Source: Mesaphorura yosii (Eukaryota > Arthropoda > Collembola > Poduromorpha > Tullbergiidae). From it: DNA of 64,000 bases. Positions 42,206-54,951 of the stretch are shown in pieces. The notes beneath the pieces are model-generated. The model ran no database searches. It saw nothing but the letters and a program-made list of their open reading frames with translations, and was not told the origin of the DNA. The stretch spans positions 186,001-250,000 of the forward strand of contig WIXG01000011.1 of NCBI GenBank assembly GCA_009869945.1. The letters are read 5' to 3'. Position 1 is the stretch's first letter; each line of letters starts with the position of its first letter. The position numbers and the translations under genes were made by a program.

Positions 42206-45200
42206 CTAAACGTGAATGACTCGTCTTTCACCACATTCAGGACAGAATTTCGCATCTGAGGTCGGGTATGCCATCCCGCATTCGTGACAGAATTTTGCCA
42301 ATGTTGGTTTTAGCGACGATTGCGGCTGCGACTGTGAATGCTGCATTTGGTTTTTGCTGCTGCTGGGAGTGAGCGTGATTGTGGTCGAGATGATTTGCTC
42401 GTTCATTCTTGATCCTGATCCTCCTGCTCCTTCGTCGTACGAGTTGTTGTCACTCATCAACATGCCATGATGTGAAGACGTCGATGAAGAGGACGAAGAC
42501 GAGATTGCCATCGGTTCATCTTCTGAATGAGCGGAGTCGGACGTGAAGAGTCGACGTCTCGGATCTCGCGAGGACTTCAAGCCATTGCTGCCGATGCCAC
42601 GGGTGCCGGCACTGCAAGATTCTGCTGCATTGGTTCCGGGTGCAGGTGGCAACTGTCCAAGTTCGAGTAATGACTCCAAGGCTTCGAATTCCAAATCGGT
42701 TCCATCAGAACTAATGAAACAGGAAAGAGGAACAAATGAGTGCAGTTTAGTTTAGAGTTTCGACTTGTTTCTTGTGCGTAATTAATACTGTAAACTCTTA
42801 AAGCAAATATCTTGCACTATTAGAACTAAAAAAAATTGGTTTGAGACTCCGAACCTATTTATTTAGGCTCGTGTTTAGTGTTCAGAGATCAAAATAATAG
42901 CAGTAATGCGACAAAGCCTATTCTTATCCCGAAACCGTAGTCGTCGTAGTGTTATTAATGAACAGAAGTCTGTCTCAAGAAGATCTCCGAGACTAAACAA
43001 AAACAAGACGCCTGAGATTGTTCATTCAGCATGCATCTTGAATCTTGAAGTGAGACAAATTCGAGAACAAATGATGCGCTGCGCAGAGCGCAGGCACTGA
43101 AACAAAAATCGAGATCATTTGCCTGAAGTATAACTACAATCGTTACTCGATGATCGTTGACGATTTCTCTCTTGACATGCAACTAGCAACTCCAACTTGA
43201 ATGTGGCCCTGTCTGCATTATTTCGAGTTGAAAGTCTTAATCAGCGTCAAGAACGCGAATTTCGTGCAAGTGGGAGTCGAGTCAAATGGTAATAACTTGA
43301 GGTTAATTGCCGCTTAATGTCAGTTATGAATCGACCCAAGCACAACAAGGCAAGTGGCACCTGCTGAGAGATTAGTTTCGCAAATGGAAAAGACTAAGCG
43401 CCTTACTTACCGACTAAATGCTGAATCCGCGCTGCTCGTATTCGAAGCTCTGGTTGACTTGTCATTCGATTTGCCACCGCCGCCAAGATTTGATTGGCTA
43501 CCAAGTCTGCGACTCAAAAGGTCAGACGAAACTTGGTGACTCTGGTGGAATAATCCGTTGCTGTTCTCTGGCTGACGCCTCGCACCGCCATCAGCAGCTC
43601 TTTCGTCTACGCGTCTTGACTCCGAAGCAGACTTCTTGTCGCTGCTGCTACTGTCGTGACCACGATACAAATCCTCATCTTTGCTGCTTCCACCTGCCAT
43701 GATCTCGTCCCAGTTGTAATAATCATTGTCATTGTTCAGTCGAAATTCGTCTTCATTGATCTGCAGCGTTCTCCTCGGCGGAGGCTGCGGCTTCGAGCTG
43801 CCGTAACTGCTGTTGGAGGTGTACCGATCATTCGTTTGCTGATTGGTTCGACCCTGCTCTTGCTCGTCTTCCTCAGTCCCAGTTCCAAGCACGCTCGCGA
43901 AGGCACGATCAAGTCCGATTTTTCGTTGTACTCTGCTAGATGCTCGGGTCGGTAGAGGCTGTTTGCGAAATAATTCCTCCAGCTGCTTGGCTGCTTTTTC
44001 GTACGGGTCGTAGTCCGAACTATTTTTGATGTCTTTTTTCCTTTCTCCGTTTCCACTTCCGTTTCCGTAACTTCCGTAGGTTTGACTATTATTTTGGCGT
44101 AGCGGCGCTGGGAATGACGACGAGGTTCGCATGGAAGAAGTGGACGATGTGGGATTGGATGGTTTCGTGTAGAAATTCATTGGGGTGATGATAAGCGGGG
44201 AGGGTCCATTACTATGCTCACGATTTGCTCCAGTTGCAGCCTTCTGACTTTCGTGCAAGTACTCGCGTGCGTTCATGTAGCTGGGAGGACTCTCATACGA
44301 ATTGTTTTCAGTGCCTTCAGGTTCGACACGCTGTGAAGTGCTGCGAAAGTAGTTTTTATTCAGCGAAGAGCGCCCCTTGGAATTTCGGCTGAAGCTGCTC
44401 AAATATGAACCGCCAGGACCGTAACCCGACGAAGGCGTACTTGCGAGGTTTTCCGTCGATTTTCTACTCGTGGTTGCGATGTACTGTGGAATGTTGGAGC
44501 CTGAGTTTGATGTGCGAAGGGTGCCAGGTCGCTTTGGTTTAACCGGAGTTTGCGGTGGACCAGTTAATGAAGTCGTCATCATCGACATGGATCCTGGGGA
44601 AGACGGATTTCGTCTCCTGCTTGGTTGGTTGTTGATTGGGCGCGTGAAGTCACCGTAGCACGATGAAGCTAGCGATTCGTTGGACTGCTTAAACCCAGTC
44701 AGTGTGGCATTCACACCTGATTTTCCGTGCAAATTGATATTTTCAACACGCTTCAACCCACCAAACAGTTTGTTCAGAGCATTTGACGCGAACTCCTTCG
44801 TTGGACTAGTAAATGACCGAAGACTCGTCAATGAACTCGATCCCTTCATGGGTTTGTATTTGGTTCGTATTTCTTGTCGAAGTCTTGCTATTTCAATCTC
44901 TTTTGGCGTAGGTTGAATTTCGTATTGTTTGCGCTCCCAAATTTCTTTGCAGTGATTCACGTGACGGTCGAACGCCTAAAAGTAGCATTAATTTTGGAAA
45001 CAGCAAACTTATAGTAAGCTGATATTCGAAGTAGCTCACCTTCAATCCGAAGCTGCGTCCGCAGTACGGGCAATCCTCCGTTGGGCTCAAAGCTCGACTG
45101 TACGACGGTTGCGTGTGGTCGTGATCCATATTGATACTGCTCGCCGTGTCGTCAAATTCTCCGTAATTTTCTGATCTTGGAACAGACTCAGCTCTTTTCC

Positions 45201-45942
45201 AAGAAGACGGGAAACCTCTCACACTACCAGTTCCCACCGCGCCCTTTCCAAAGCTGAATCTGGTCGTGTTGGTCCGATCCTGAAAACTTGACCGTCCCCG
45301 TCCACCGCGAGTGAATGCCCACTCGTTTCCGGGAGTCGTCGGCGTGGTCGCGCCGCCGTCATGCGAGCCGGTCGGTGGAACAAAGAGCTCGAGCTTTGTA
45401 TCTTTTATACGGGCTCTTGCAGAGTCAAATTGTGGTCTTGGGTGTTTGACTCGGATATCGTTCACGTTCACTTTGGTGCAGATTTTGGAATGACGCTCAA
45501 GCGCTTCGGGGCTGAAGGTGCGATTGCAGATGATGCACGGAAGCAGGATCTGGATGACGCTCGTTGGCTCCTCAGTCGGCTCTTCGTTTTCCTTCTTCTC
45601 ACTCCCACCGCCATGATCGTGACCGTAGTCACCGTATGACGAATGCATCCTGTTTTCTTCATTGCCGCTGTTGCTGTTTGCGTCTCCGTACGAGCCGAAA
45701 TCTTCATCAGAGCCAAAATACTGGTTCCTACTTTGCATGGCGGCCGACGAAAACGATTTGGACAGGGGAATCTTCCATTTTGGGATCATGGAGCCTGAAT
45801 TGTGTTCTTGGTGATTCAACTCGCGCGTGTTATTCATCCACTGAGTGTCGTACTTGTGGAATTCTGCAGCGTTATTGTTCGTAGCACTACTCACTTTATT
45901 CGATTCCATTTTCAGATTGTTTTGGATTCGTATGTTATTCAT
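42206..45942 (-). CDS. ZC2HC1-type zinc finger C2HC domain protein
   Basis: Three coding exons on the minus strand: 45942-45040, 44975-43411, 42710-42206; GT-AG, in frame, 990 residues. Two zinc knuckles have the spacing C-x2-C-x11-H-x3-C: Cys136, Cys139, His151, Cys155, and Cys291, Cys294, His306, Cys310. The second is split by the first intron. This tandem pattern is the signature of the ZC2HC1 (FAM164) family. After it comes a basic helical segment (PTPKEIEIARLRQEIRTKYK) and about 650 residues of Ser/Asn/Gly-rich, probably disordered sequence. The C-terminus has a CxxC...CxxC zinc ribbon (Cys964, 967, 979, 982). Vertebrate ZC2HC1A/B/C are shorter; I do not know which one this matches best. 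Molecular function is poorly known in the family, so none is assigned. It is convergent with IRS. Confidence 0.85.
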
Positions 45943-46093
45943 CGGGACCGTGAAGGAGAATAACTCTCATCAATTAACTTGACCTTTAGGGTTCGTATCG
46001 TTTTGCTCGTGCTTGTGCCTCGCGTTGGTGTGGTCGAAGTCGAAATCGAAGAAGGTACGTGCTTCCTTGCGTCGTCATTCATTCGCTATTGAT
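45943..46093 (-). other. Probable 5'UTR part of a ZC2HC1 exon
   Basis: On the minus strand a good acceptor (a pyrimidine-rich tract ending TTTCAG) lies just upstream of 46093, 151 nt before the ATG. No in-frame upstream ATG is available. This suggests that a non-coding first exon lies further right and that the start-codon exon is spliced. Inference only. Confidence 0.4.
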
Positions 46094-49000
46094 CTGAAAG
46101 TAAAGGAAACAAATAACGATAACAATTAGACGCGTAATTAGTATTCAGATCGAGTGTCGATCGGTATCGATCATGGTTTCATGGCCTCAACCTCAGGAAG
46201 TTGGACTTGACTTGCAAACAACGAACGAGACCAATTAAAAAGGGCCAGGTCTAAATCTGGGCAACGGCAGCGCACGACAAAGATGCCCACACCTTTAATT
46301 AAGAATACAGATGTTAATTGTCACTTGCCTCTGTTGAATTTGCATTATATTCGATTCATTTTTTTTCACTTTTACGACTCTGGGATCTTGTGAGGAATTT
46401 AATTATCTTGTTATCAACGACCAAGATACGATCGATTGTTTTACAGCTTCGCCCTGTGCCGCGCCGTAAGAAAATTATCTCAATGTCACTCGTTCATGTT
46501 GCATTATTTTTGGTATTACGAAATCGTTAACGCTAACGTTAAATAACTGCTGCAGCCACCCCACGACACAAATATGGAAATTGAAAGGTCATATCGTGAG
46601 CGACGGGCGACTCAAAAGGCAAAGGCGGAAAAGACCAAAGGCAATAAAGCCCAGCTCACGCACAGACTCAGCATATTTCGCATTTCAAATTCGCAAGTCA
46701 ACTCAAGCCAAGGCGACAATACAAAACCAACAATGGATGAGGCATCAAATCGCAATTCGCAGTGTCGGCAGTGTGGTGCATGCAAAAATAAAATCCACCA
46801 AGCCGTTGCGTTTTAACTCAATGGTTTTATGTTGTTCAACGATTGCCGATTGCGTAATTGAATGGCGAATTTTCGAGAAAGCATCGTTCGTACGCGCAAA
46901 GGCAAGAATTTGCAAAAATTCTGCCTTTGCCCTTTGTCATATCTTCCTTGCCATCGAATTTCCAAATTAGTATTCAGTAATTCTGCAAATTAATGCTCAA
47001 TCATGAGCGGACAAGAAATGAGACTTGGGTCAGAATAAATTATGCTTTAAATTCAGGCTCAGGCATCAGGCTCGGGAATGAAGCAACCAGCAACATGATG
47101 TAAACAAGGTGAACGGTGAAAGAGAATCTGTCTACGACTTGTAAACGTCAACGTCAGCTCATAACGCAACGTGAAGAGAATACCAAAGCCGTTGCTAATT
47201 CTTTAACCTTGTGTCCTGTGAGCTCGTTGTTAGTTGATTATGATCTGTATCCTATTGTACATGAATTATGGCGATGCAAATCTTAAGTTCATAGATGCTT
47301 CGCTTCGTGGCGATGCGTGTTTTGCTCAAAAATATGGCTTAAGGATTCAATTATGAATCAACCTGCCCTGGCGAGCACTGACGTTCATTGTCGTCGAGAC
47401 ATTTTTGGATGCGCTGGCGTGTGGGTGCTGACGACGACTGTAACTCGCGACGGCCTGAGTGTGATCGTGATCCTAATGATGAAGAAGCAAACAGCCCGTA
47501 AAGTGCATGGGAATGTATGAACAGGAGATTACAATTACAGTTCTGGTTTTCGCTTCCTTTTTAAAGTGTCTGAGCCCTAGCAGGCGAAAAGCATGCAACT
47601 AGTTTGGACTTTCTGCTATATAATTAATTAAATCACTTTGTAATACGTAATTCACACATACGTTTACAGGTTCACGCCTAAAAGCACCAAATTGCGAACC
47701 TGTCGCATGTTTTTTGCATTGCTCCTGCGAATTCATGCAAACATGTGCAGAACGAGGACCACCTGGAACACTAAATCCGAATTTTGGAAGCGCACACGTG
47801 CCGAACAAGGTCCAGGTGCTAGTTCAAGTTTTCCTCAACCATAAATCATGTGTCGAGCAATTGCAAGTCACGTCAGTTGTCAACTGTCCATCTTCTCGCC
47901 AGCAATTTGCAATTCTAATCCCGTCAACATTTCAATTCGCATTGATTAAAGGGCATGGCATGGCGTGTTTGGCGATGGTGTAGTGCTAAGAATAATTATT
48001 ACGCAAGCCGCAGAGCTAAGCTCCAAGCTCTAGCCGCTAGTCCGTGCCCTGTGTTAAGTCAACAATGGTTGTGGTTGTAGTTCGCACTTACAGACGCGAA
48101 GCGCGACTTGCAGACCTCCTGACTCACTTTGCAGTGTTCACAACAAATGGCAAATAGAAATTCTTTTGACACCCTCACAACTGACGACTCACAGCACAAT
48201 CACAATGCTTATGCTGTCCTGCGCACAGTTTTAAACTAATAACAAAGTCAAATCTGTAAATATTGTGCCTGCACTGACAACCTCAGATTTGCGAATGATT
48301 TCTCTGTGCACAAGTCAAATATTTACCAGTACTAGCAGCGAATAGCAATAATACTCTGCCTGCCTGTAGTATTTTAGTATTTACCTGCTTGTAACCTGTA
48401 ATCAGCAATAATGAAACGCCAAACGCTTGCCTCATGCCCTGCTCATTATCCACATACTCGAGCTTCATACTGCTGGTGAAGAGGATTGAAATAATGGCAT
48501 GTTGTATTCTTCTGCGATTCAGCGCTACAAGGTCGTCTCTACCTACACAAACTTAATTGAATGAAGTGCTGTTAAATTATTTTTGTGTACTGTGTGCTGA
48601 ACAGGTACAAAACTATAACTAGTTGAAACTTATTCTCAACGAGAATATGCACTGATTATGTGTATGCTTGTTAACAATCATGTTGGAAACCAAAAATCAG
48701 CGTTCTTGGTCGTGCCCTGCCCTGCGTTGTCCAAAAATCATGCAACCAACGACCAACCATGCAGTGTCAGCAATTGAGATAATAAAGATAAAAATATGAT
48801 GAGAAAGGTTTCAAGTGGATTAAAAATGTAAAAAACAAAGTAGAGCCAGCCTGCCTGGAGTGTTGATAATTTCAGCTGGAGTGCGTGCTCGTAATCAGCA
48901 AGAGCAATAAATTTAAATGGATCCTTCAATTTAGCAGCACCGCGACGCGGTGCACGACGGTGGTGTCAGCCTGGATTTGACCTCTTAATCTCTTTGTGCC

Positions 49001-52000
49001 CGGATTTATCTCGAGATAAACTAAATTTACCTGCAAACAAGAACTTTTGCTTTCGCACGTTGGCGCGTAAATCCAATCGTCAATCCAGTCATGGTTCCGT
49101 TCTATTTCTGTTTTGCTAACCAATGCCCTACCACCACTTCTTGGCACTTGGAAATGAGTTCAAGTGGTTCCAATCAGGCAGGAGTGCAAATTGAGAACAG
49201 CACACGCACATGAATACGTGTGTAAGCTAAATTCGCGAATAGCGAATATGATTAATCTCCGCTCTAATTCTATGCGCTGCCGACGAAGTATCCCGGAGCT
49301 TTATTCCATTGTTCAAGCTGACTAACTGACTACTACTGACTGCGTGTGGTAATCATAAGGCAAGGTAATACAATAGCTCAACTACTGAGCCACCGTGCTG
49401 TGCCATTCCATGTAAAACTTCGGCAATAACATGAGTATGACATAAAAGACGTATATACAAGATGGTTAGAAGTCTAATGCAATGTAACGCATGGAATATG
49501 GCAGAACCTAATCGAATTACTGAAATTATGTAGCGTCACGTCAAGTAATTATATACATTTGCTGGGGCTTCATTGCTTGGGCTAGACTCGGTTCGAGTTC
49601 GAACCATCATGGCCGGAGCATAGACTAAATATCGACATAATATGTACGTTACGCGCACTCGTAATGTAATTACCATAATAAGACCTGACCTCTTACAAAA
49701 ACCATTTTTCTTATAAAAGAGTCAACCAGGCAGCTTACGCTCAGGATGGTAAAAGCAAAATGACATGAATGCCTCTGCTCTGCATGGGTTGCCAAAATTC
49801 GCAATGTCATTTCATTATCTTAAAAACGTGCCCGTGTCCGTGCCAGATCATGTCATGTAACAATATTTACGCCCCTGCCATTAAAATAGACCCAACCTCA
49901 GAGCCAAAGCACGAGCACCATGTTCGAGACGATGGAGAACCGAGACGTTACGTGCGTGCACGAGCAGTACTCGGTTTCTGTGTAATAATTGCCGTATTTT
50001 TAGCGATTAGCACGAATATGGACAGACTTTTATTACTCAGGTCCAAAACTGCGTAGAAAATGGTGCTTCATCACGAGTCACTCTGCGGTGCGGTGCAATT
50101 TGCAATTTGGGACTGCTGCGCACAGCACACATGATACAGGAAGGGAAGCCAATAAAAGGGGAACCTGAACACTGAATCTGAGCCCGAGCCCCTTGTCGCT
50201 TCATCTTTGTCGGGTTCGTTTAATCTTTAGCTCAAACTGCGATGCGATGGATGCACGTCCAATATTTCTGTCACCGCTCCTCATTTCTCCAAATTAGATC
50301 TTGAGAGCTGGTCGTACAAGCTTTACAAGCGCGCAAGTCATAACCGTGCATAACGAACGAAATAGGCAACCTCCATACGATTATTGGATTGGATTCTCTC
50401 ATCCCAATGCATTAACTCCCGGAAATTGTTTGTCACTCTTCTGTCGGCTCGGGGAAATGTGTACCTCACTGTATTTTGCATTTGATGTTCGTAAATTATG
50501 AATGATGCGATAATGACGATGATATATGCCCTGCCCTATTCTACTAATACGTAGACTCATGCATTGCATTGCGTCGGGATCACAGGATGAAGAATCCGTC
50601 ACGTCAAAAGAACTCTGGAGTGCGAACGGAAATTAAATTAACGAGAACACAACTCCCATACCCGTCACCGACTGTTGTGGCTATGGCTCTTTGAGGTACC
50701 GTTTGCGCTTCGCCTGGCACAAAATTCGACCCTGTGACCTTTAACCAATGGAGAAAATTAGCGTGCACTCAGATTTCGCGAGCAGGAAAGTAAATAGACG
50801 AGAAGGGGCCGAATTGCACTGTAGCTCCGATTTTCTGTCAAATTTGCTACTTTTATGACACTGCAAAATCGTGGTGCAATGTGTAACTCATGGCCAAGGA
50901 ATTAATTATTGCAATTATCACCTACGTCTAGTCAAAGTCCAAATCAAACGCGTACTTTGTGCACTTTAATTATTGCATGCCACAGTCACAAGCACTCACA
51001 GGAAGTCGCTAATCATTGCAGGAAGGCTTTGCCCGCCATGCCACGTTTTTTACTTTTCGATTACGTAAAACGTTCGATGACCAGATCAGAAGATAACTGA
51101 GAGCGCGAGCAAGAGACAATTATTAGCGTAATGACTTAATCTCTTAATCCCACATTTCATCGTGCATTCAACGCTGCATCAAATGCGCATTTTCTATATC
51201 AAGCCAAGCGACTGCATTTTATGATCTTTTCTGTCGTTAGCAAGTACGTGCGACTTTTTTGCACACTGAAGCGTTAAGTTAGAACTTTGTCTGAGCCGAC
51301 GCGGATGTCTGTAGTACGTGTATTAAAAGGCTGTCCGCAAGTAATTATGAACTGAAGCGTAAACGGACACCTTTTCTTTCAACAACTCAGCGACCGCGGC
51401 GCAACTCGTTTGTTCTCCAGTCAAGCTCTTTCGACTTAGCAAAGTCACGTCAAAGTCAGTCGGCCGAAGCCGAGGAAAAGACGGATTTTAAGCGCAAGAC
51501 GAAAAAATTAGCAGAACAGCCTAATTTATTACAATTACCTTAAATTGTCCTTAAGCGTATGCAATGCAAGGCGAGCCGAGACGATGTGTTAATGACAGTT
51601 GTAATTGCACGATGGGAAAACTTCAGTGTAATTACAGTAAAACTGTGCCTGGCTGGAATTTTGTTGGCTCTTTTCGCCAAAGTCGAACTGCAATGGCAAT
51701 AATTTTGCTAAATTTCCAATAATGAAGATCTAAGCAGACTTCATTTCACTGCACTGCACTTCTCGATGTGCTCGAGACTGGCAACGTTTGGTAACTGAAT
51801 TGAATACCCAAACAGTGATGGCTGTTGCGTACGCGTACGTACAAAGTTGGTTCGTTAGAAAGGTCATTAATTACACATGCATTATCCGTACTTGTATTCT
51901 TCAAGGACGAATTATGGTCGACACTCACACTCGTGCCTTGCCTGCCTGCATTGTATTGTAATGCGATATGGATGCTTGCTTGGCTTGAGCGCTTTCAATT

Positions 52001-54936
52001 TCTTAAGCAAACCTGCCGTAGCCGTGGTTAAGTGGGCTTTAATTTTGTTAACATTAGAACCACATTAAGATATGCACTTTTCACCTGCGCACCTCCTGGG
52101 CTGCTGCGTTCAACACCTCTGCACGCAACCACCAGCAGTAGAAGCAGTCCCTTTGACCAGTCGAGCTTCTGTAATGAATCTTCAAGCTCGGCAAGCGGCA
52201 GGCAAGTGGTGATGAGAAAAGGAAGGAGGTGGTTGATTTTAATTTTGGCAGGCAGAAAAAATAAAATCCACACATTAATGGGTGAATAGGCGAATTTGTA
52301 TGCTAATCGAAAAAACTTGTTTTTGAGTATACATGGATAAGGTGTTTCAGAAATAAGATTTTATGACTTTTCTTGCCATTACTGCATTGCAAGTTGCAAA
52401 CCATCGCAATCGCCAATGAGTTTTACATAAATTTTGCAAATTACGTGTTACGTCTTACGCAAAGCCATAAATCTTGGCTTGACTCGGTGGTTCGGTAGCC
52501 GAAATGCTAAAAGGGCTCCTGAGGTGAGTAAAACCGCAAAGACGCAAATCGCGAATATAATCAAGATATTCCTAATATTCCAGCGGAGCGCGTTATGATG
52601 ATGATGGGCCTTGCATTGCGAAATTACGTATACGAACACAAGAACCAGAATAATGAGCCAGGCCAGGTGTATGATTATTAAGATAGGTTCAATTACGATT
52701 ACGATAATAATTCATGCAGTAAGCGAATGTGTTGAAGTTTATGTGCGGTAGGCTGCGCAAACAAATAAAGCATAAATCTTGAGGATCTTCAAGGCAAGAC
52801 TGACAAAGATGAGTTTGACCAAATCAACGCAATGAAAAAAACACGCGCGCAAATCGTGTGTGGTTTAGAAATTCCGTGTCCATTGTCTTGCCTCTTGCGG
52901 ACCGGGACAATTCCCTTCAATAGACAATTCAACATTCCCATTGTGGATTGCGAATTTTTTGCCTTAAAACAATGCCTGGTTTAAACATGACGGGCTAGTC
53001 GTAGTCTGGTTCTGGTTTCTCACCACAGTATTAAGATGACAGCCGGCTAACTTTCTACAGATCATGTCACAGACCAGACAGGCCACGCATGCATGCGAAA
53101 AATGCAGCAGGGCAATGAATACAGAATGCACCACCGCTGCCGTCGATCGTCGACACAGCCGAGACATCCTGGCTTTGGTTTGGCTACTGGCTGCGCTCCA
53201 ACTTGTTTTAAAATGAATTTCCTCAAAAATAGCACCAGAAACCTGAACATGCATGCCAAGCAGGCCGTTTTATTACACAAAATTCCTTTCAGGCACTTAC
53301 TTTCCGTTTCCACTTCCGAGTTCCGTAGGCGAAGGCGATGATTACGATTACGATACAATTACGAGGTGCATTGATGATCTCTAAAATTGTACACAGTCCC
53401 AGGCAGACACCAAGCAGGAATACGCCGGTTCAGATTTTTCTGTCTCAGACTCTTACACAAATTCTAACAAACAGATAAGATGGTGGAGTTTCGGTGAGTG
53501 TGTGTCATTCACTGATTCTTGTATAATTCGCTAAATTGACAATACAAATTAATTACGCACTTGAGCAATGATTACCTTATTAACTATTTAGCGCGAATTA
53601 ATTACGCTCTGCTTCACTGTGCGAGTTGAATTGAGAAGTGATTGTCTCATGATTAATGAACCACCAGCACGGTAGACGAAACAATCCGCACTGCGCTCTC
53701 TTGCAGTTACAAGTTGTGTTGCACGCAAGACGCAGGTTGTGATTTTGGTTTCACTGATATACGATTAAGAATCTAGCCGACAGCCGACGCGTCGACGGTA
53801 AAATGAATTCGAAGAACTCTCACAATGCAAATGGACGCCCGCTCGTTTGTTCGTTTTCCTTATGTATGCATGCGTAATGCAAAAGTTTAATAATGGTAAT
53901 TGGATTCTCTTCCTTGTTCTCACGGTCTTTCTCCGGCACAGCTGATGATGTCCAGTCCTGAGAAAAACGCAATGGAATGCCCACTGCAGCCCGGGATAGC
54001 AACTGCGTATCGGGAAAATTCTCCACGCAGCCACGCATTGCGAACAAGCGTACGAGTTCGAATAAAGCCTCAACTCGCACCGAGTGAATAATTTGTTCAA
54101 TATATCAATCTAATATTCCCAGTGCTTCTTCTGACAAGTTCTCAACAGTGCAGTGACCAGTTTCCAGGCAACACTTAACACAACACTTCACGACACGATG
54201 CGATGCGGTACAAGAAAATAAGGAAATGTTCAAGAGAAACTTAAGACGATGCACGTCGCAAGTCTCGATCGGGTCGTCGGTCCAATTATATCTGAGTGCA
54301 TGAAAAATTTGAGTCACTCTCCAGACAGGACGATGCTCGGCACGCACACACGCATGCACCACGCACCGTGTCTCGCTCTTGCTTCTTGGATCTTTGTGTC
54401 TATTTTTATCGACTTGACTTTGACTCGATGCACCAGCAAAAAATTGGTTTGGTTTTTGCACTTTCTGACGGACGTACTGCACTGCCTGTACTACGGGGCC
54501 GATCGAGACAATAACAATGAGACAGCAGCAGCAGAACAATAATGCAAGCAACGTGTACGTACGCCAACGCACGCCAAAATGAGAATGACTCGTCGTCTCG
54601 TTGCTGTTGCTTAACTTGGACTGACGATGGCGAACCCGGGTTATAAAATCTTGTCGTGTTTGTGTTCAAGTTATCATCGACTTAAAACCAACACTGCATC
54701 TCGACCACGATCGCGTAGCAGATCACGTCCACCTACAACAAGTCAAGAACTTGCACTGCACTGCACTGGGCTCCTGCAACGCTTTCACGTCATTACCGCG
54801 ACAGGCTTAACCGCGCATGCCTGAACTGCGTCACCTGAACCGCGTCTCCCAAACAAGGACAAGTATAGAGAGGTGGACTAGTTTCCATCCGTGCATCCTA
54901 TTCCACAATGTTGGACTGAGTGTTGGAAAACGCGAA

Positions 54937-54951
54937 CCTAACCTAACCTAA
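54937..54951. repeat. Short interstitial CCTAA array (3 copies)
   Basis: Three perfect copies of CCTAA, the complement of the arthropod telomere unit TTAGG. It is far too short to be a telomere; it may be chance or a repair scar. Confidence 0.5.

Noticed and set aside
54105..54572. 155-codon minus-strand open frame with a hydrophobic start
   Set aside because: It begins at GTG, contains no suitable ATG, overlaps other open frames on the opposite strand and matches no family I know.
54937..54951. CCTAA x3 as evidence of a telomere or telomeric fusion
   Set aside because: Only three units, with no flanking degenerate copies; expected by chance or slippage in this repeat-prone DNA.
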